A DNA stretch of 64,000 nucleotides, taken from assembly GCA_963693085.1 (NCBI GenBank), contig OY856409.1:1340165415-1340229414 (forward strand), written 5' to 3'. Of the stretch, positions 11,647-22,072 are shown piece after piece (position 1 is the stretch's first letter; every line of letters starts with the position of its first letter). The notes under the pieces are model-generated. The model saw nothing but the letters and a program-made list of their open reading frames with translations. It was not told the DNA's origin and did no database searches. Both the position numbers and the translations under genes were made by a program. This stretch comes from Alisma plantago-aquatica. Its lineage: Eukaryota; Streptophyta; Magnoliopsida; Alismatales; Alismataceae.

Positions 11647-12495
11647 GGTAGGCTGGCACCAACTTACTTTCATGATCGCGATTGTTTGACAGTAGGTCAC
11701 GGTTTTCTGGTCGTGATTAGTTGGCAGCAGGTTGCAATCTTTGGTCGTGATCTTCTCCATCTTGGCCAGCAGTGGAGGTCACAGTTGTTTTATCGCAGTC
11801 ACAGTTAGTTGATACTAAAGTCACGGTTAGCATTAATCACGGTTGCGGTTTTCATGCCGCGGTCACGGTTCTTCTCTCCTTGACCGTGGTTGTAGAGGGG
11901 GACGGTCGCGATGTGGTGGAAGTGATCGCGGACAAAGGGAAGGAGCAGGCAGTCACGATTCTGTGAGAGAAGCATGTTGCGGTCTGTTGCTCTTGGCACG
12001 GTAGCGATCTTTGAGTGGGTGCCAGCCACGATCTTTTGGCGACTTGACCCGGTCACGATTTTCTTACAGGAGAAATGGTCGTGGTTTGAGCAGAGATATG
12101 AAGAGGATCGGGGGCACAGGGGGTGGAGAAGAAGGACGTGACCAGGATGAGGTCGCAATTCTCTTGGTGGCCGTGATCATGGTAGCAAAGGGAACCGCAG
12201 GCAGGTAGATGAATAACTGCGACCACGGTTGGTTAGGGTTAATCGCGATCAAAGGGAGAAGAGGGGCCGTTGACCACTTCTAACCATATTAAACAAGGCT
12301 CTATAATGGGCCGAGAAGACAAGGCCCATTGCCCAAATGACCTGCACAAAGGTGCAAAAATCCAATAAAAATAGGGAAAAATTCCGATTAAACCAAAATA
12401 AGTAAAATGTTAGAAGATATGGTCGATAAACATGAGAATGTAAGAAAAACTTGGCCAAGGGAGGTGATTGAGCCCGAATGAACATGCATTCATCA

Positions 12496-12515
12496 AAATA
12501 CCCCAAACTTAAACG
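12496..12515 (-). other. Polypurine tract of gypsy-1
   Basis: Minus strand reads AAGTTTGGGGTATTT immediately before the LTR, a typical Athila/Tat plus-strand primer. Near-copies of the core TAAGTTTGGGG are found again at about 13044 and 13650. Confidence 0.75.
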
Positions 12516-13930
12516 TTGCTCGTCCTTGAGTAAAACAAAATCTGAAACAGTCGCCAAATGAATACTTTCAACTCGTGTGATTGCCTCATCTTCCCATCAC
12601 GATTGTTTCCTTTCTGCTCGGTGTGACTAAACATCTCAACATCCTGAGATCACAAAACACATCTTCAATATCTTCATTCTTGAGTTCGTTTCTCAAACAC
12701 ACTTCCTCTCCACTTTTTCCAACATCAAGCATGTCTAAGAATTTCGTAAGCGTCCATATATTAGCAAAGTAGGCATTCATTGCGCAAGTAGGTGGAAAAG
12801 GGAGTGAAGGGGGTATGGAAGGAAGGAAGAAATAGATCTCTCCTCTATTCGACTCAAGATTTTTATTATATGGTTGCAATTTTATTGATTGTATATATAT
12901 ATATATATATTGTGTAAATCTCTCCTCTATTTGACTCGAGATTGCATTTTTTGTGTGCACATTGGAATCTTTTCTTGGTGGAACACTCCTATTACATAGC
13001 GATGGGTATGGAAGAAGCGAATAAAGAGGGAGGAGGTGTGCCACCCCAAACTTAGGGTTTGGCACTATTTTGGTTGTTTTTGTTTCTTTTTGATGGATGA
13101 AGGGGTAAGAAGATGATGGAAGAAGTGTAGAAGAGAGTTCAGATCAGAATGCAACTTGATTTACAATTCAGTGCACCGAGTTGTTCTCCTTATCATACTC
13201 TGCTCAAATAATGTCTTGATGAGGATCTGGTGGAGATTCCATGCTATTGTTCCACTAGTCAGTTAGGAAGCACAATGTGTTTGATCCCTCTCAGTTCGAC
13301 TAATACTCGCCAAATTTACTGATCATGATGTTAGGATTCATAAGCTTCACACAGTGATTTCTAACCATTGGCTAGTCTCAGAAATTGTCTCCCTTGAGGT
13401 TTTGCTATGAGTAAGGAGGGTATAATGATTCAAAACTGCATGGAAAAATGGAATAGCCAGCTAGGTAATGGCTTTGATTGAAATAAAAACATCAAAATTG
13501 CAACAAGTTTCTATACAACTACTTTGAAAACTTCAAAATTTTTGAATTTTTTTTGAAAAATTTGCTCAAAATTGCAACGATGAAATCTTAAGTCTGAAAC
13601 AGGTAGGAGAGGGTGGAAAGTAAAGTACATACCACCCACCCTCCACCCCAAACTTAGAAATTTGCTCGTCCCGAGCAAACTCTAAATCTGAGATGGAGGG
13701 GAAAACTCATGCTGGTTGGACCATCAGATGTGGTTGCATTCCAATCAGCGTGTGTCCTCCATCTGAAATCTCAAAAATGAAAATTATCAGGACGTAAGAT
13801 TGCATCTTGCGATGCATTGTCTACCAGGTGCAAAATTTCCTAAAAAGTAAAAACAAAATTAAGGAAAAGTTCTAATTAAGAATTAAAAGTAAAAGCAAAA
13901 TTATTAACCGAGTTTCCTCTCGACAAGCGC
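12516..13930 (-). other. Region between integrase and 3' LTR of gypsy-1
   Basis: 1.4 kb with no recognised domain. Athila/Tat elements commonly have such a region, sometimes with an envelope-like frame. Here the longest minus frame (12586-13065, about 159 codons) is low-complexity at its start and I recognise nothing in it. It holds a TA microsatellite (about 12893-12910), a direct repeat of an ATCTCTCCTCTATT block (about 12838 and 12919), and two extra polypurine-like copies of CCCCAAACTTA on the plus strand. Confidence 0.6.
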
Positions 13931-13939
13931 CTTTGTTTT

Positions 13940-14887
13940 ACGTCGATGGATCGACGTGGTTTCTTCAGTTTTTTGGTAGGTATGTCGGTTTGGACAAATT
14001 CATCAATTTATTAGTGCTAGTATCAACTGTGGTGAAATATCTCTTCAAGCGTTGGCCATTTGCCAAAAAATCGCCTAACTTCTCACTCCATAAAGTAAAT
14101 GCACCATGTGGATAGATGCTCTTAACAATGTATGGTCCAGACCATCGAGAACGGAGTTTCCCTGGGAATAATCACAATCTTGAGTTGAATAGCAAAACTT
14201 GGTCTCCCACTTGAATGTCGTTCCTCTTCAGATGACCATCATGCCAAATTTTTGTGCGTTCCTTGTAGATTCATGCATTCTCATAAGTTGTCATCTGGAG
14301 TTCTTCCAGCTCCTGGAGTTGCAGAATCCTGGCTTGGCCAGCTTTCTTCATGTCAAGATTCAGTAGTTTGATTGCCCACCATGCTTTGTGTTCCAGTTCC
14401 ATGGGTAGGTGACATGATTTTCCATAGATGAGTCTGAAGGGTGTTGTTCCAAGAGGAGTTTTGAACGCAGTTCAGTAGGCCCATAAAGCGTCATTGATTT
14501 TCATTGACCAATCCTTTCAGTTGCGTTCTACTGTCTTTTCCAGGATAGCTTTGAGTTGACGGTTCGAAACCTCTACCTGCCCACTTGTTTGTGGGTGGTA
14601 GCGGGAGGCTACCTTGTGCGTAACACAATATTTCCTTAACAGTGCTTCAAAACTTCTTTCTAGGAAATGAGAATCTCCATCAGATATCACTGTGCGTGGG
14701 ACTCCAAAATGGGGAAATATAATATCTTTAACATTTTAATGACAGGTTTTGAATCGCTAGTAACCGTTGGTATTGCCTCTACCCATTTGGAGACATAATC
14801 AACCGCGACTAGGATGTAGTAAAATCCATGTGAGGATGGGAATGGACCCATGTAGTCCACTCCCCAAACATAACAAATCTCAACTTC
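13940..14887 (-). pseudogene. gypsy-1 integrase core and C-terminal part
   Basis: Minus-strand blocks read [20 protein letters not shown] (first catalytic aspartate, about 14800-14870), then an eroded ISDGDSHF region (second aspartate, about 14690), and [16 protein letters not shown] (catalytic glutamate, about 14560-14600). They continue with WSMKINDALWAY, TPFRLIYGKSCHLP and SRWSGPY, the usual rve core followed by the C-terminal barrel. The blocks fall in more than one frame, so small indels have joined the stops here, unlike the upstream pol. Confidence 0.8.
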
Positions 14888-15694
14888 TTACCATAGCTTA
14901 AGTGGCATGTCATCTCTTTTTATTATGTTACCCATCCTATGACACTTGTCGCATGACAGAACAAAGTTATAGGCATCTCTGGATACGGTTGGCCAAAAGA
15001 AACCACATTGCAAAACCTTCAGAGCAGTTTTCTTAGAACTCATATGGCCTCCAACTAGGCCTGAATGGCATTGTTCTAAAACAAGATGAGCTTCTTCCTC
15101 AGCTATACAATGTCTGTAAAGACCATCAACACAAAGCTTAAAGAGGTATGACTCATCCCAGTGATATTGACTCACATCATGCATGAATTTCTTCAATGCA
15201 TTGTCGGTACATTCAAGGTGGATGACGCTAGAGATAAGGTAGTTCACGTAGTCTGAGTACCAAGGAGTAGCTTCTGAGACTTTCATGAGATGGTCATCTA
15301 GAAGAGAGTCATTAATAGGGGTAGTTTCAGTGTCCAGGGTGTGGATACAACTCAAATGGTCTGCTACAACATTCTCTGTGCCTCTCTTATCTCTAATCTC
15401 AAGATCAAGTTCTTGAAATAAGAGAATCCAGCTTATTAGCCTTGGTTTTGCATCTTTCTTTTTTAGGAGGTAACGAATAGCATCATGATCTGTATAGACA
15501 ACGACCTTCGAACCAATGAGGTAGGATCTGAACTTGTCAAAGGCATACACGACTACTAGGAGTTCCTTCTCAGTAGTTGCATAATTCCTTTGAGCTTCGT
15601 CAAAGGTCTTCGATGCATAGTAGATGACATGATGTTTCTTTTCTATACATTGGTCTAAAACGACACCCACATCGTAATCACCGGCATCACACAT
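14888..15694 (-). pseudogene. gypsy-1 RNase H and integrase zinc-binding domain
   Basis: A 268-codon open stretch. Residues 1-100 are RNase H ([46 protein letters not shown], then ENVVADHLS). Residues about 200-255 are the H2C2 integrase finger ([18 protein letters not shown], then CDKC). It is in the same reading frame as the RT, protease and gag stretches at higher coordinates, separated from them only by stop codons. The length and order are as expected for a gypsy pol. Confidence 0.88.
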
Positions 15695-15724
15695 AATTTC
15701 AAATGGGTGATCCCAATCTAGAGC

Positions 15725-17113
15725 TCAAATGATGGGTGTTGTTGTAAGGGCATGCTTTAGGTTGTTGAAACTTTTGATGCATTCTTCATCAAAATGGAAG
15801 TCTGCATCCTTTAGTAACAAGTTGGTCATAGGCTTGGTTATGTTGGAGAAATATTTGATAAACCTTCTATAAAAGCCTTTATGACCAAGTAACATGCGGA
15901 CCTCTCTTACATTGGTTGGGATAGAGAATTTGGAGATCACTTCGATCTTGGCCTTGTCCACTTCAATTCCTCAGTTGATGACCCTATGGCCAAGTACAAT
16001 GCCTTCTTTTACCATAAAGTGACATTTCTTCCAATTTAACACAAGATGTGCTTCTTCACATCATTTGAGGATGAGGGAGAGGTTCTTTAGACATTAATCA
16101 TACAAATCTCCATATACGGAGAAATCATCCATAAAAATTTCCATAATAGTTTTGGTTAGTCCAGCAAATATGGCTGTCATGCAACGTTGGAAGGTTACAG
16201 GTGCATTGTAAAACCCAAATGGCATCCTTCTGAACACATAGGTTCCAAAGGGGCAAGTAAAAGTAGTTTTCTCTTAGTCATCTGGATGTATAGGAATTTG
16301 ATAGAATCTAGAGTAACCGTCGAGATAGCAAAAATAGTCCTGGTGAGCCAATCGCTCTAAAACTTGATCTAGAAAAGGCATCAGGAAGTGATCCTTACGA
16401 GTTGCCTTGTTCAATTTCCTGTAATCGATACACATCCTCCACCCAGTAACTATTTGAGTGGGGATGAGTTCATTATCTTCATTCCATATCACTGTAGTCC
16501 CATCTTTCTTCAGGGCAACATGCACGGGACTTACCTATGGCGAGTCAGAAATAGGATAAATGATTCCAGTAGTGAGCAGTTTCATGACTTCACATCGGAT
16601 TACTTCCTTCATATTTGGATTAAGCTTTTGTTGATGTTCAACAGTCAGCTTGTGGTCTTCCACCATAGGGATCTTATGCATGCAAAGTGCTTGACTGACC
16701 CTGGTGAGATCACTCATCTTGTAGCTGATAGCTTTCTTTCTTTCCTTTAATTCTTTCAGGAGTTTATCTTCTTGTTCGGTCATTAGATCGGAATTTATAA
16801 TAACTGGACAAACCTTGAGATCATCCAAAAACACGTACTTCAGTCCCTCAGGTACGGGCTTCATTTTAGGGGCTTCTGGCTTCTCGCATGGCTCTTCAGC
16901 TGCATTCACAACCTTGAGTTCCTCAAATTTGGCTTCCAGATCTTCTTCGACAGTGTTGAGGTGAAGAACACAATCTTTAACTTGTTCGTCAACGGAGTTA
17001 TCAGTAGATCGGTTCGTTAGAGCCATTTCTAAAGGATCGTCCTGTTCATACTTCTCTTGTGTGAGGAGTGACATTTTCTCTATACAATCAATCAAATAGA
17101 CTTCTTCCTGCAT
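15725..17113 (-). pseudogene. gypsy-1 reverse transcriptase
   Basis: Three open stretches in one frame (16535-17113, 16274-16525 and 15725-15961). The first holds the linker before RT (LDDLKVCPVIINSDL) and the RT start (PNMKEVIRCEVMKLL). The second reads TGWRMCIDYRKLNKATRKDH and LDGYSRFYQIPIHPDD. Between 15962 and 16273 the same frame gives TYVFRRMPFGFYNAP and the catalytic FMDDFSVYG (16109-16135). The last reads LGHKGFYRRFIKYFS and PMTNLL. Catalytic aspartates are still encoded. Stops replace residues where the family has W, Q or R. Confidence 0.88.
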
Positions 17114-17122
17114 GCTCGGCCT

Positions 17123-17464
17123 TCACATGCTTTCAAAAACTTTAAACTCGAGGGTTTCTTTACCCTGTCGGAACAGCAAGGTTCCTTCTTCAACATCAAT
17201 CAAAGCTCTTGCAGTGGCAAGGAATGGACGGCCAAAGATAAGAGGGTATTTGGAGTCCTCTTTTATGTCCATGATGACAAAGTTGCATGAGACATAAGAG
17301 TCTTTGCCTACCTTGACTGGGACATCCTCAATGATTCCCAACGGGAGAGTCATATAATTGTCTACAAGTTGTATAGTCATGCCAGCTGGAAGCAGTTCAG
17401 CAAATCCTAGCCTCTTGCAAAGGCTAAGTGACATGATAGAGATGCTAGCACCAAGATCGGCCAA
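17123..17464 (-). pseudogene. gypsy-1 aspartic protease
   Basis: The minus frame starts with ADLGASISIMSLSLCKRLG, the DLGAS form of the retropepsin active site typical of Athila-type elements, and later reads KYPLIFGRPFLATARALI, the second conserved block. It is in frame with gag upstream and RT downstream, bounded by a TAG at 17525 and a TGA at 17123. The enzyme would process the gag-pol polyprotein. The frame itself is open for its whole domain, but it can no longer be made as part of a polyprotein. Confidence 0.85.
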
Positions 17465-17524
17465 CCCCTTCTTACATGAAGAGTCACCAATATGACATGA
17501 AATCCCAAAGGATCCTGGGTCTTT

Positions 17525-19625
17525 CTATTTCGTGGGCATCTTGATCTGAATGATATCGAAAGTGGTTGTCATTAACTTGACTGTCTCATATTCTTTAGTT
17601 ATATATTTCCTCATGAGAAGAGACTTTAAGTACTTTATCCATGCTGGTATTTCAGCCAGCGCATCAAGAAAGGGTATATCGACATGGAGTTTCTTCATGG
17701 CTTCTTTGAACTTGTTGAATCTAGTGTCAAGCTTGGTCTGCTTCAAACGAGATGGGAAAGGAGGATGAGGCTTGTATACTGGCACATCTGACTCAGGTGT
17801 TGCTTCGGCTTCAGTAACAATGGGTTCCTCCAAACTTGCTCTGTCTGTCTTATCAGTGGTTGGTGGTTCCTTCGGTTGAGATTCAGGTATTGTAGAGTCT
17901 TGGATAGTCACAAAGTCATCATCGTTTGTTGCTACTATTGGTATCTTGGAAGGAGAATTAGAATAGTCTTTTCCAGACCTGGTGTTGACAGCCTTCAATT
18001 GCTTTGGGTGCTTAGGATTGTTCTCTGGTTGGCCAACAAAGGCTCCAGCAGGTGGCTTCATGCTAGCTGCAAGTTGAGCTAGTTGCGATTCAATTGCCTT
18101 CTGATGGGCTTGCTGGTTAGCTATCATAGTCTATTGCGATTGCAACATCTTCTCAACGACTAAGAGTTTGTCATCAGGAGATATGGGATTGGTTTGCGGT
18201 CCTTGTTGTTGATAAGGAACTTGGTTGGGATTCTGGAATTGGGAATTGTTCTGATAAATGTTGTAGTTTCTATTGTAGAAGTTGTCTCTAAAGTTTTCTT
18301 GATTTTCAAAATTTTGTTGTTGGTTATATTGGAATCCTAGTGGGCCTCGTTGTGGATTATTTGAACCAAGTTTTTGTGTGTTTTCCACTCCAGAAGGATT
18401 TCCATATTGAAAACCCAGATGGTTCCTGCTCTGATTCAGGTTATAATATCCTTGACCAGGGATAGTATTGATGGCATTCAGATTTTCCATTTGACCATTA
18501 TATCCTTGGGCACATGTATTGGATAAAACAACATCATAGAGGATATTACAGGCTAGAGTAGAATGATCAGTGCCCTTGCATGCTTCACAGAATAATGAAG
18601 CTGACTTGACTTGTTCTTGTTGTCGAGAGGGTGAGCGTCTTCTTTCATAAGCGGAAAAATATGATTCAAGTTGGTCTTGCTTGGCAACTAGAAGCTTAAG
18701 AGACTCGGTGATAGACTTGTACTCAGGAGTAGCTTTTGCTATAGCAACCTTCAACACTCCTTTTCTTACGGGTCTATCCCAGTTGGCCTGATTTTCAGCT
18801 CCAAGGGTAACAACCTTCCATGCGCTATCATAACTTTGACGCATAAAGTTTCCTCCTAGATGAGGAGTCTAAAAACTTTTTGATGACATCATCCACACCC
18901 CTATAAAAGATTTTGATGAGTTGATTCTTTGGAATTCCATGATGTGGACACTTGCATAGAAGCTCTTTGTATCTTTCCCATGCTTTAGCAAGGGATTCTC
19001 CAGGGACCTGAGTGAATTGAGTTATTCAGACCCTAATTTCATAGGTGAGAGAAGGAGGATAGAATTTTTCCAGAAAAACATTTTGAAGTTGTTCCCAAGT
19101 GGTGATGGGTTCGCATTTCAAGGAATTGTACCAACTCATAGCTCTATCGGCAAGAGAATATTTGAAGAGACAGAGTCTGATGGCATCATCTGTGACTCCA
19201 TTTTGCTTTTTCATAGCACACAGATCTATGAACCTTAGAAGATGTTCTTGACTATCTTCTCCTTGCTTACCATAGACAGGGCTATTCTGAAGCAGTGTAA
19301 TCCAATGTGCCCATATCTCAAAGTTTGGAGTGTTGATGGGAGGAGGTTGCACTGGGTGATAAACATCAGCAGCTTTAGGGATTGAGAATTCTCAAAGGTC
19401 TTTTTGTAACTCAGCTTGTTGAGCTGCTTGGATTTCCTCTTCAATTGCAGCTCAGACTTCTTACATAAGCCTATCTCTTTGTGCATTAAGGGCTTGAGCT
19501 ACCCTTCGAGCAATTTCCTCCTCTTTTGCCATCCTAGCTTGGTTCTCTCTGTTCTGACGACGAATGGTTCTGTCTATCTCAGGGTCAAAGCTAACAGAGA
19601 GTCTGGGACTGTCCGAATGGTGCAT
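17525..19625 (-). pseudogene. gypsy-1 gag
   Basis: The probable start is at 19625 (MHHSDSPRLSVSFDPEIDRT). The capsid-like Retrotrans_gag part is open at 19026-19352 (WAHWITLLQNSPVYGKQGED, AIRLCLFKYSLADRAMSWYN, TWEQLQNVFLEKFYPP). After a frame change between 18845 and 19025, the frame continues at 18131-18844 with a CCHC zinc knuckle (CEACKGTDHSTLAC) and an Asn/Gln-rich tail. After one in-frame TAG (18131-18133) it continues at 17525-18127 as a proline-rich C-terminus. The product would be the structural particle protein. It is broken by at least one frameshift and stops. Confidence 0.85.
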
Positions 19626-19783
19626 ACACTAGACTTTGTGGGTACCTAGGATGGAAAGATCTTTCGGTAGTAAGATGGACAGAGTAGAACCGAATTCAAG
19701 TATATATGATTGATAGTATCAAAAGGTAAAAGAAAAATCCTAGATTAGCCTTAATAGAACTAGATTTGACTAACTGATTCCGT
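19626..19783 (-). other. gypsy-1 untranslated leader
   Basis: Short spacer between the primer-binding site and the presumed gag start. No signal was recognised in it. Confidence 0.6.
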
Positions 19784-19803
19784 TGTCCCCGGCAACGGTG
19801 CCA
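19784..19803 (-). other. gypsy-1 primer-binding site (tRNA-Asp type)
   Basis: Minus strand reads TGGCACCGTTGCCGGGGACA, a few bases inside the LTR edge. This is the familiar Athila/Tat primer site, complementary to the 3' end of plant tRNA-Asp, with one change from the common GGCGCC form. It proves the minus orientation. Confidence 0.88.
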
Positions 19804-19808
19804 GAATT

Positions 19809-21936
19809 TGACGTGGTCTATTATCGCACTAACAAACTCACTTAGGGTTGAAATCCCTAAGATTTTACCAAAACCTTATGAAGTAATACCACCCGCAAGT
19901 GGACGGGTCTTATCGCAGTATAGTTGAGGATCGAATCCCAAGGGACAACATTTTTAAGAATCTTTTACTAGTCGAATCTAGTTGATATTTAGAACAAAGG
20001 TTGATTGATTTGAGTTTAATTAAACTAATTACAGGAAAGTAAAGAGTAGGATTAAAAGTTGATTAAATATTAATGATATGGAATTGCTGGGATGGTCCCA
20101 GGTTTCACCACCACTACACATGCAAACACATCCAAACACAAACATATAAGCAAGATATAACTATCCAAATACAGATGCTACAAAACCCCCCATATGGGCG
20201 TCAGGTTCGTATAAGCATCACCTTAGGTATCAGATGTCTCGTCACCACCCAGATCTCATACTTATAGCTCTGAAGATGCATATATCCAACTGAAGCTACG
20301 GCCCCCCCTTAGTGGGCATCAGGCACACAGAAGCGTCACCGTGGGCTAGATGTCTCGTCACCTCATAGATCACTCACTTACGACTTCAGGGAATCCCATC
20401 CAATTTCTCATCAGGGAGTCAACCACGTTAATTGACATTCAAATCCTACATATTGAAGTTTTCGCAACATAGGAAATGAACAAGATAAATACAGGTAGGT
20501 GACCAATCCACAAGCACACATTGATGATTAACAACAAAATGAAAAGTTATATACATTCCATGGAATGTTTAGTATTTGAACATGTAAGCATGGGCAGTGG
20601 GGCTAGTCCCCATACCCTAGCAAAAGGAAACTACTCACTCATGGTGAGAGAAACAAGAAGAACAAGAGAGAGAGAAGATTCTGTCATGAGCATGGTGAAG
20701 AAGATGATCGCAGCTCGGTGGAGAAACGGTCTTCTACACAACGTCGAGGTAGATCTAGACAAGGAGGGAAGAACACCATGATAGTTGGGGCAGATCTTCT
20801 CTCTCTTCTCATGGTCCTTGCTCATAGTAGGAGGAGCAGCTCATGGAAGTGCTGGCGGCATAGGCATGGCGTGGATGCAACAGATCTAGATCCGGATTTA
20901 GATCTAGATCTAGATCTGGATGGAGTGGCTTGCATATCTGAGTTTCCACTTCAGATATGGGTGAACGGGGCACAAGACCACCACAGAGGCATGCTCTCAG
21001 CTGCAGAGATCGTCTCTTTAGGCTCAAGACAGACCTACAGCCTAACGACATCTGGAGATGATGTCCAAATGGTTGGGGGTTGCGATCTATTTATAAGCAG
21101 ACTGACACCGACTTACTTTTGCGATCACGGTTGTTTGATAGTAGGTCACAATTTTTGGTCACGATTAGTTGGCAGCAGGTTGCGATCTTTGGTTGCAATT
21201 CTTTGGTCGCGATCTTCTCCATCTTGGCCAGTAGAGGAGGCCGTGGTTGTTTTTCTGCGGTCACAGTTAGTTGATACCGTGGTCACAGTTAGCATTAATC
21301 GTGGTCGCGAATCTTCTCTCCTTGACCGTGGTTGCAGAGGGGGACGTTAGTGATGTGGTGGAGGCGATCATAGATGAAGGGAAGGAGCAGGCAGTCACGA
21401 TTCCGTGAGAGAAGCAGGTCGCGGTCTGTTGCTCTTGGCACGATCACGATCTTTGAGTGGGTGCAGTTCGCAATCTTTTGGTGACTCGTCCCGGTCGTGA
21501 TTTTCTTGCTGGAGCAACGACCACGGTTTGAGCAGAGATGTGAAGAGGATCGCGAGCATGGGGGTGGAGAAGAAGGTCGTGACCAGGATGAGGTCATGAT
21601 TCTCTTGGTGGTCATGATTATGGTAGCAAAGGGAACCGCAGACAGGTAGATGAATAACCGCGACCGTGGTTGATTAGGGTTAATTGCGATCAAAGGGAGA
21701 AGAGGGGCCGCTGACCACTGCTAACCATATTAAACAAGGCTCCATAATGGGCTGAGAAGACAAGGCCCATTTCCCAAATGACCTGCATAAAGGTGCAAAA
21801 ATCCAATAAAAATAGGGAAAAATTCCGATTAAACCAAAATAAGTAAAATGTTAGAAGATATGGTCGATAAGCACGGGAATGTAATCAAAATTGGGCCAAG
21901 GGAGGTGATTGAGCCCAGATGAACATGAATTCATCA
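19809..21936 (-). repeat. 5' LTR of gypsy-1
   Basis: 2128 bases, the partner of 10341-12495, with the same TGAC...ATCA ends, the GATCTA run at 20882-20919, and a TATA-like box at 21087-21096. Most differences from its partner are C/T or G/A transitions. The target duplication TACAT follows at 21937-21941. Confidence 0.93.
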
Positions 21937-22072
21937 TACATATCATTTACATGCTATAAACACAAACAAAAAACATGCAATCAAAAATATATGAGCGATG
22001 GTTATGGCTAGACTATGAATTTCCATTGAGCCATGAGGAATCATTACCACCTGAGGTCCACATCATATGTAC
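21937..22072 (-). other. copia-1 leader, part 2
   Basis: It continues the leader interrupted at 10340: it matches the inverse of about 63670-63800 (CATGAGGAATCAT block). It joins LTR sequence directly at about 22072. The primer-binding site and several hundred leader bases present in the sister element (62952-63670) are absent, so a deletion has removed them. Confidence 0.6.

Larger units (their letters stand above)
10341..12495 (-). repeat. 3' LTR of gypsy-1
   Basis: 2155 bases, matched by 19809-21936. It starts TGACGTGGTC and ends ATTCATCA. It holds a GATCTA hexamer run (11433-11470) and a region (about 11640-12260) dense in short GGTCACGGTT or GGTCGTGATT words. A TATA-like box (CTATAAATAG on the minus strand) lies at 11637-11646. 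Several open frames of 60-120 codons cross it on both strands, but they are not conserved between the two LTRs. Confidence 0.93.
10341..21936 (-). mobile_element. Ty3/gypsy retrotransposon, Athila/Tat-like (gypsy-1)
   Basis: Full-length element of 11.6 kb with LTRs 10341-12495 and 19809-21936 (TGAC...ATCA ends), perfect TACAT target duplications, a polypurine tract beside the left LTR, and a tRNA-Asp-type primer site beside the right LTR. Gag, aspartic protease, RT, RNase H and integrase are in gypsy order on the minus strand. The primer-site sequence, the DLGAS protease and the long region between integrase and 3' LTR point to the Athila/Tat branch. About a dozen differences are seen by eye in the first 165 aligned LTR bases, so it is not recent. 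It sits in the leader of copia-1. Confidence 0.92.

Noticed and set aside
11076..12557. Several 60-117 codon frames on both strands of the gypsy-1 3' LTR
   Set aside because: They overlap each other, are not preserved in the partner LTR 19809-21936, and show no domain.
20521..21693. Frames of 60-210 codons in the gypsy-1 5' LTR, including a 210-codon plus frame
   Set aside because: The 210-codon frame spans the GATCTA run and the CG-word array and is broken in the other LTR, so it is not a gene.
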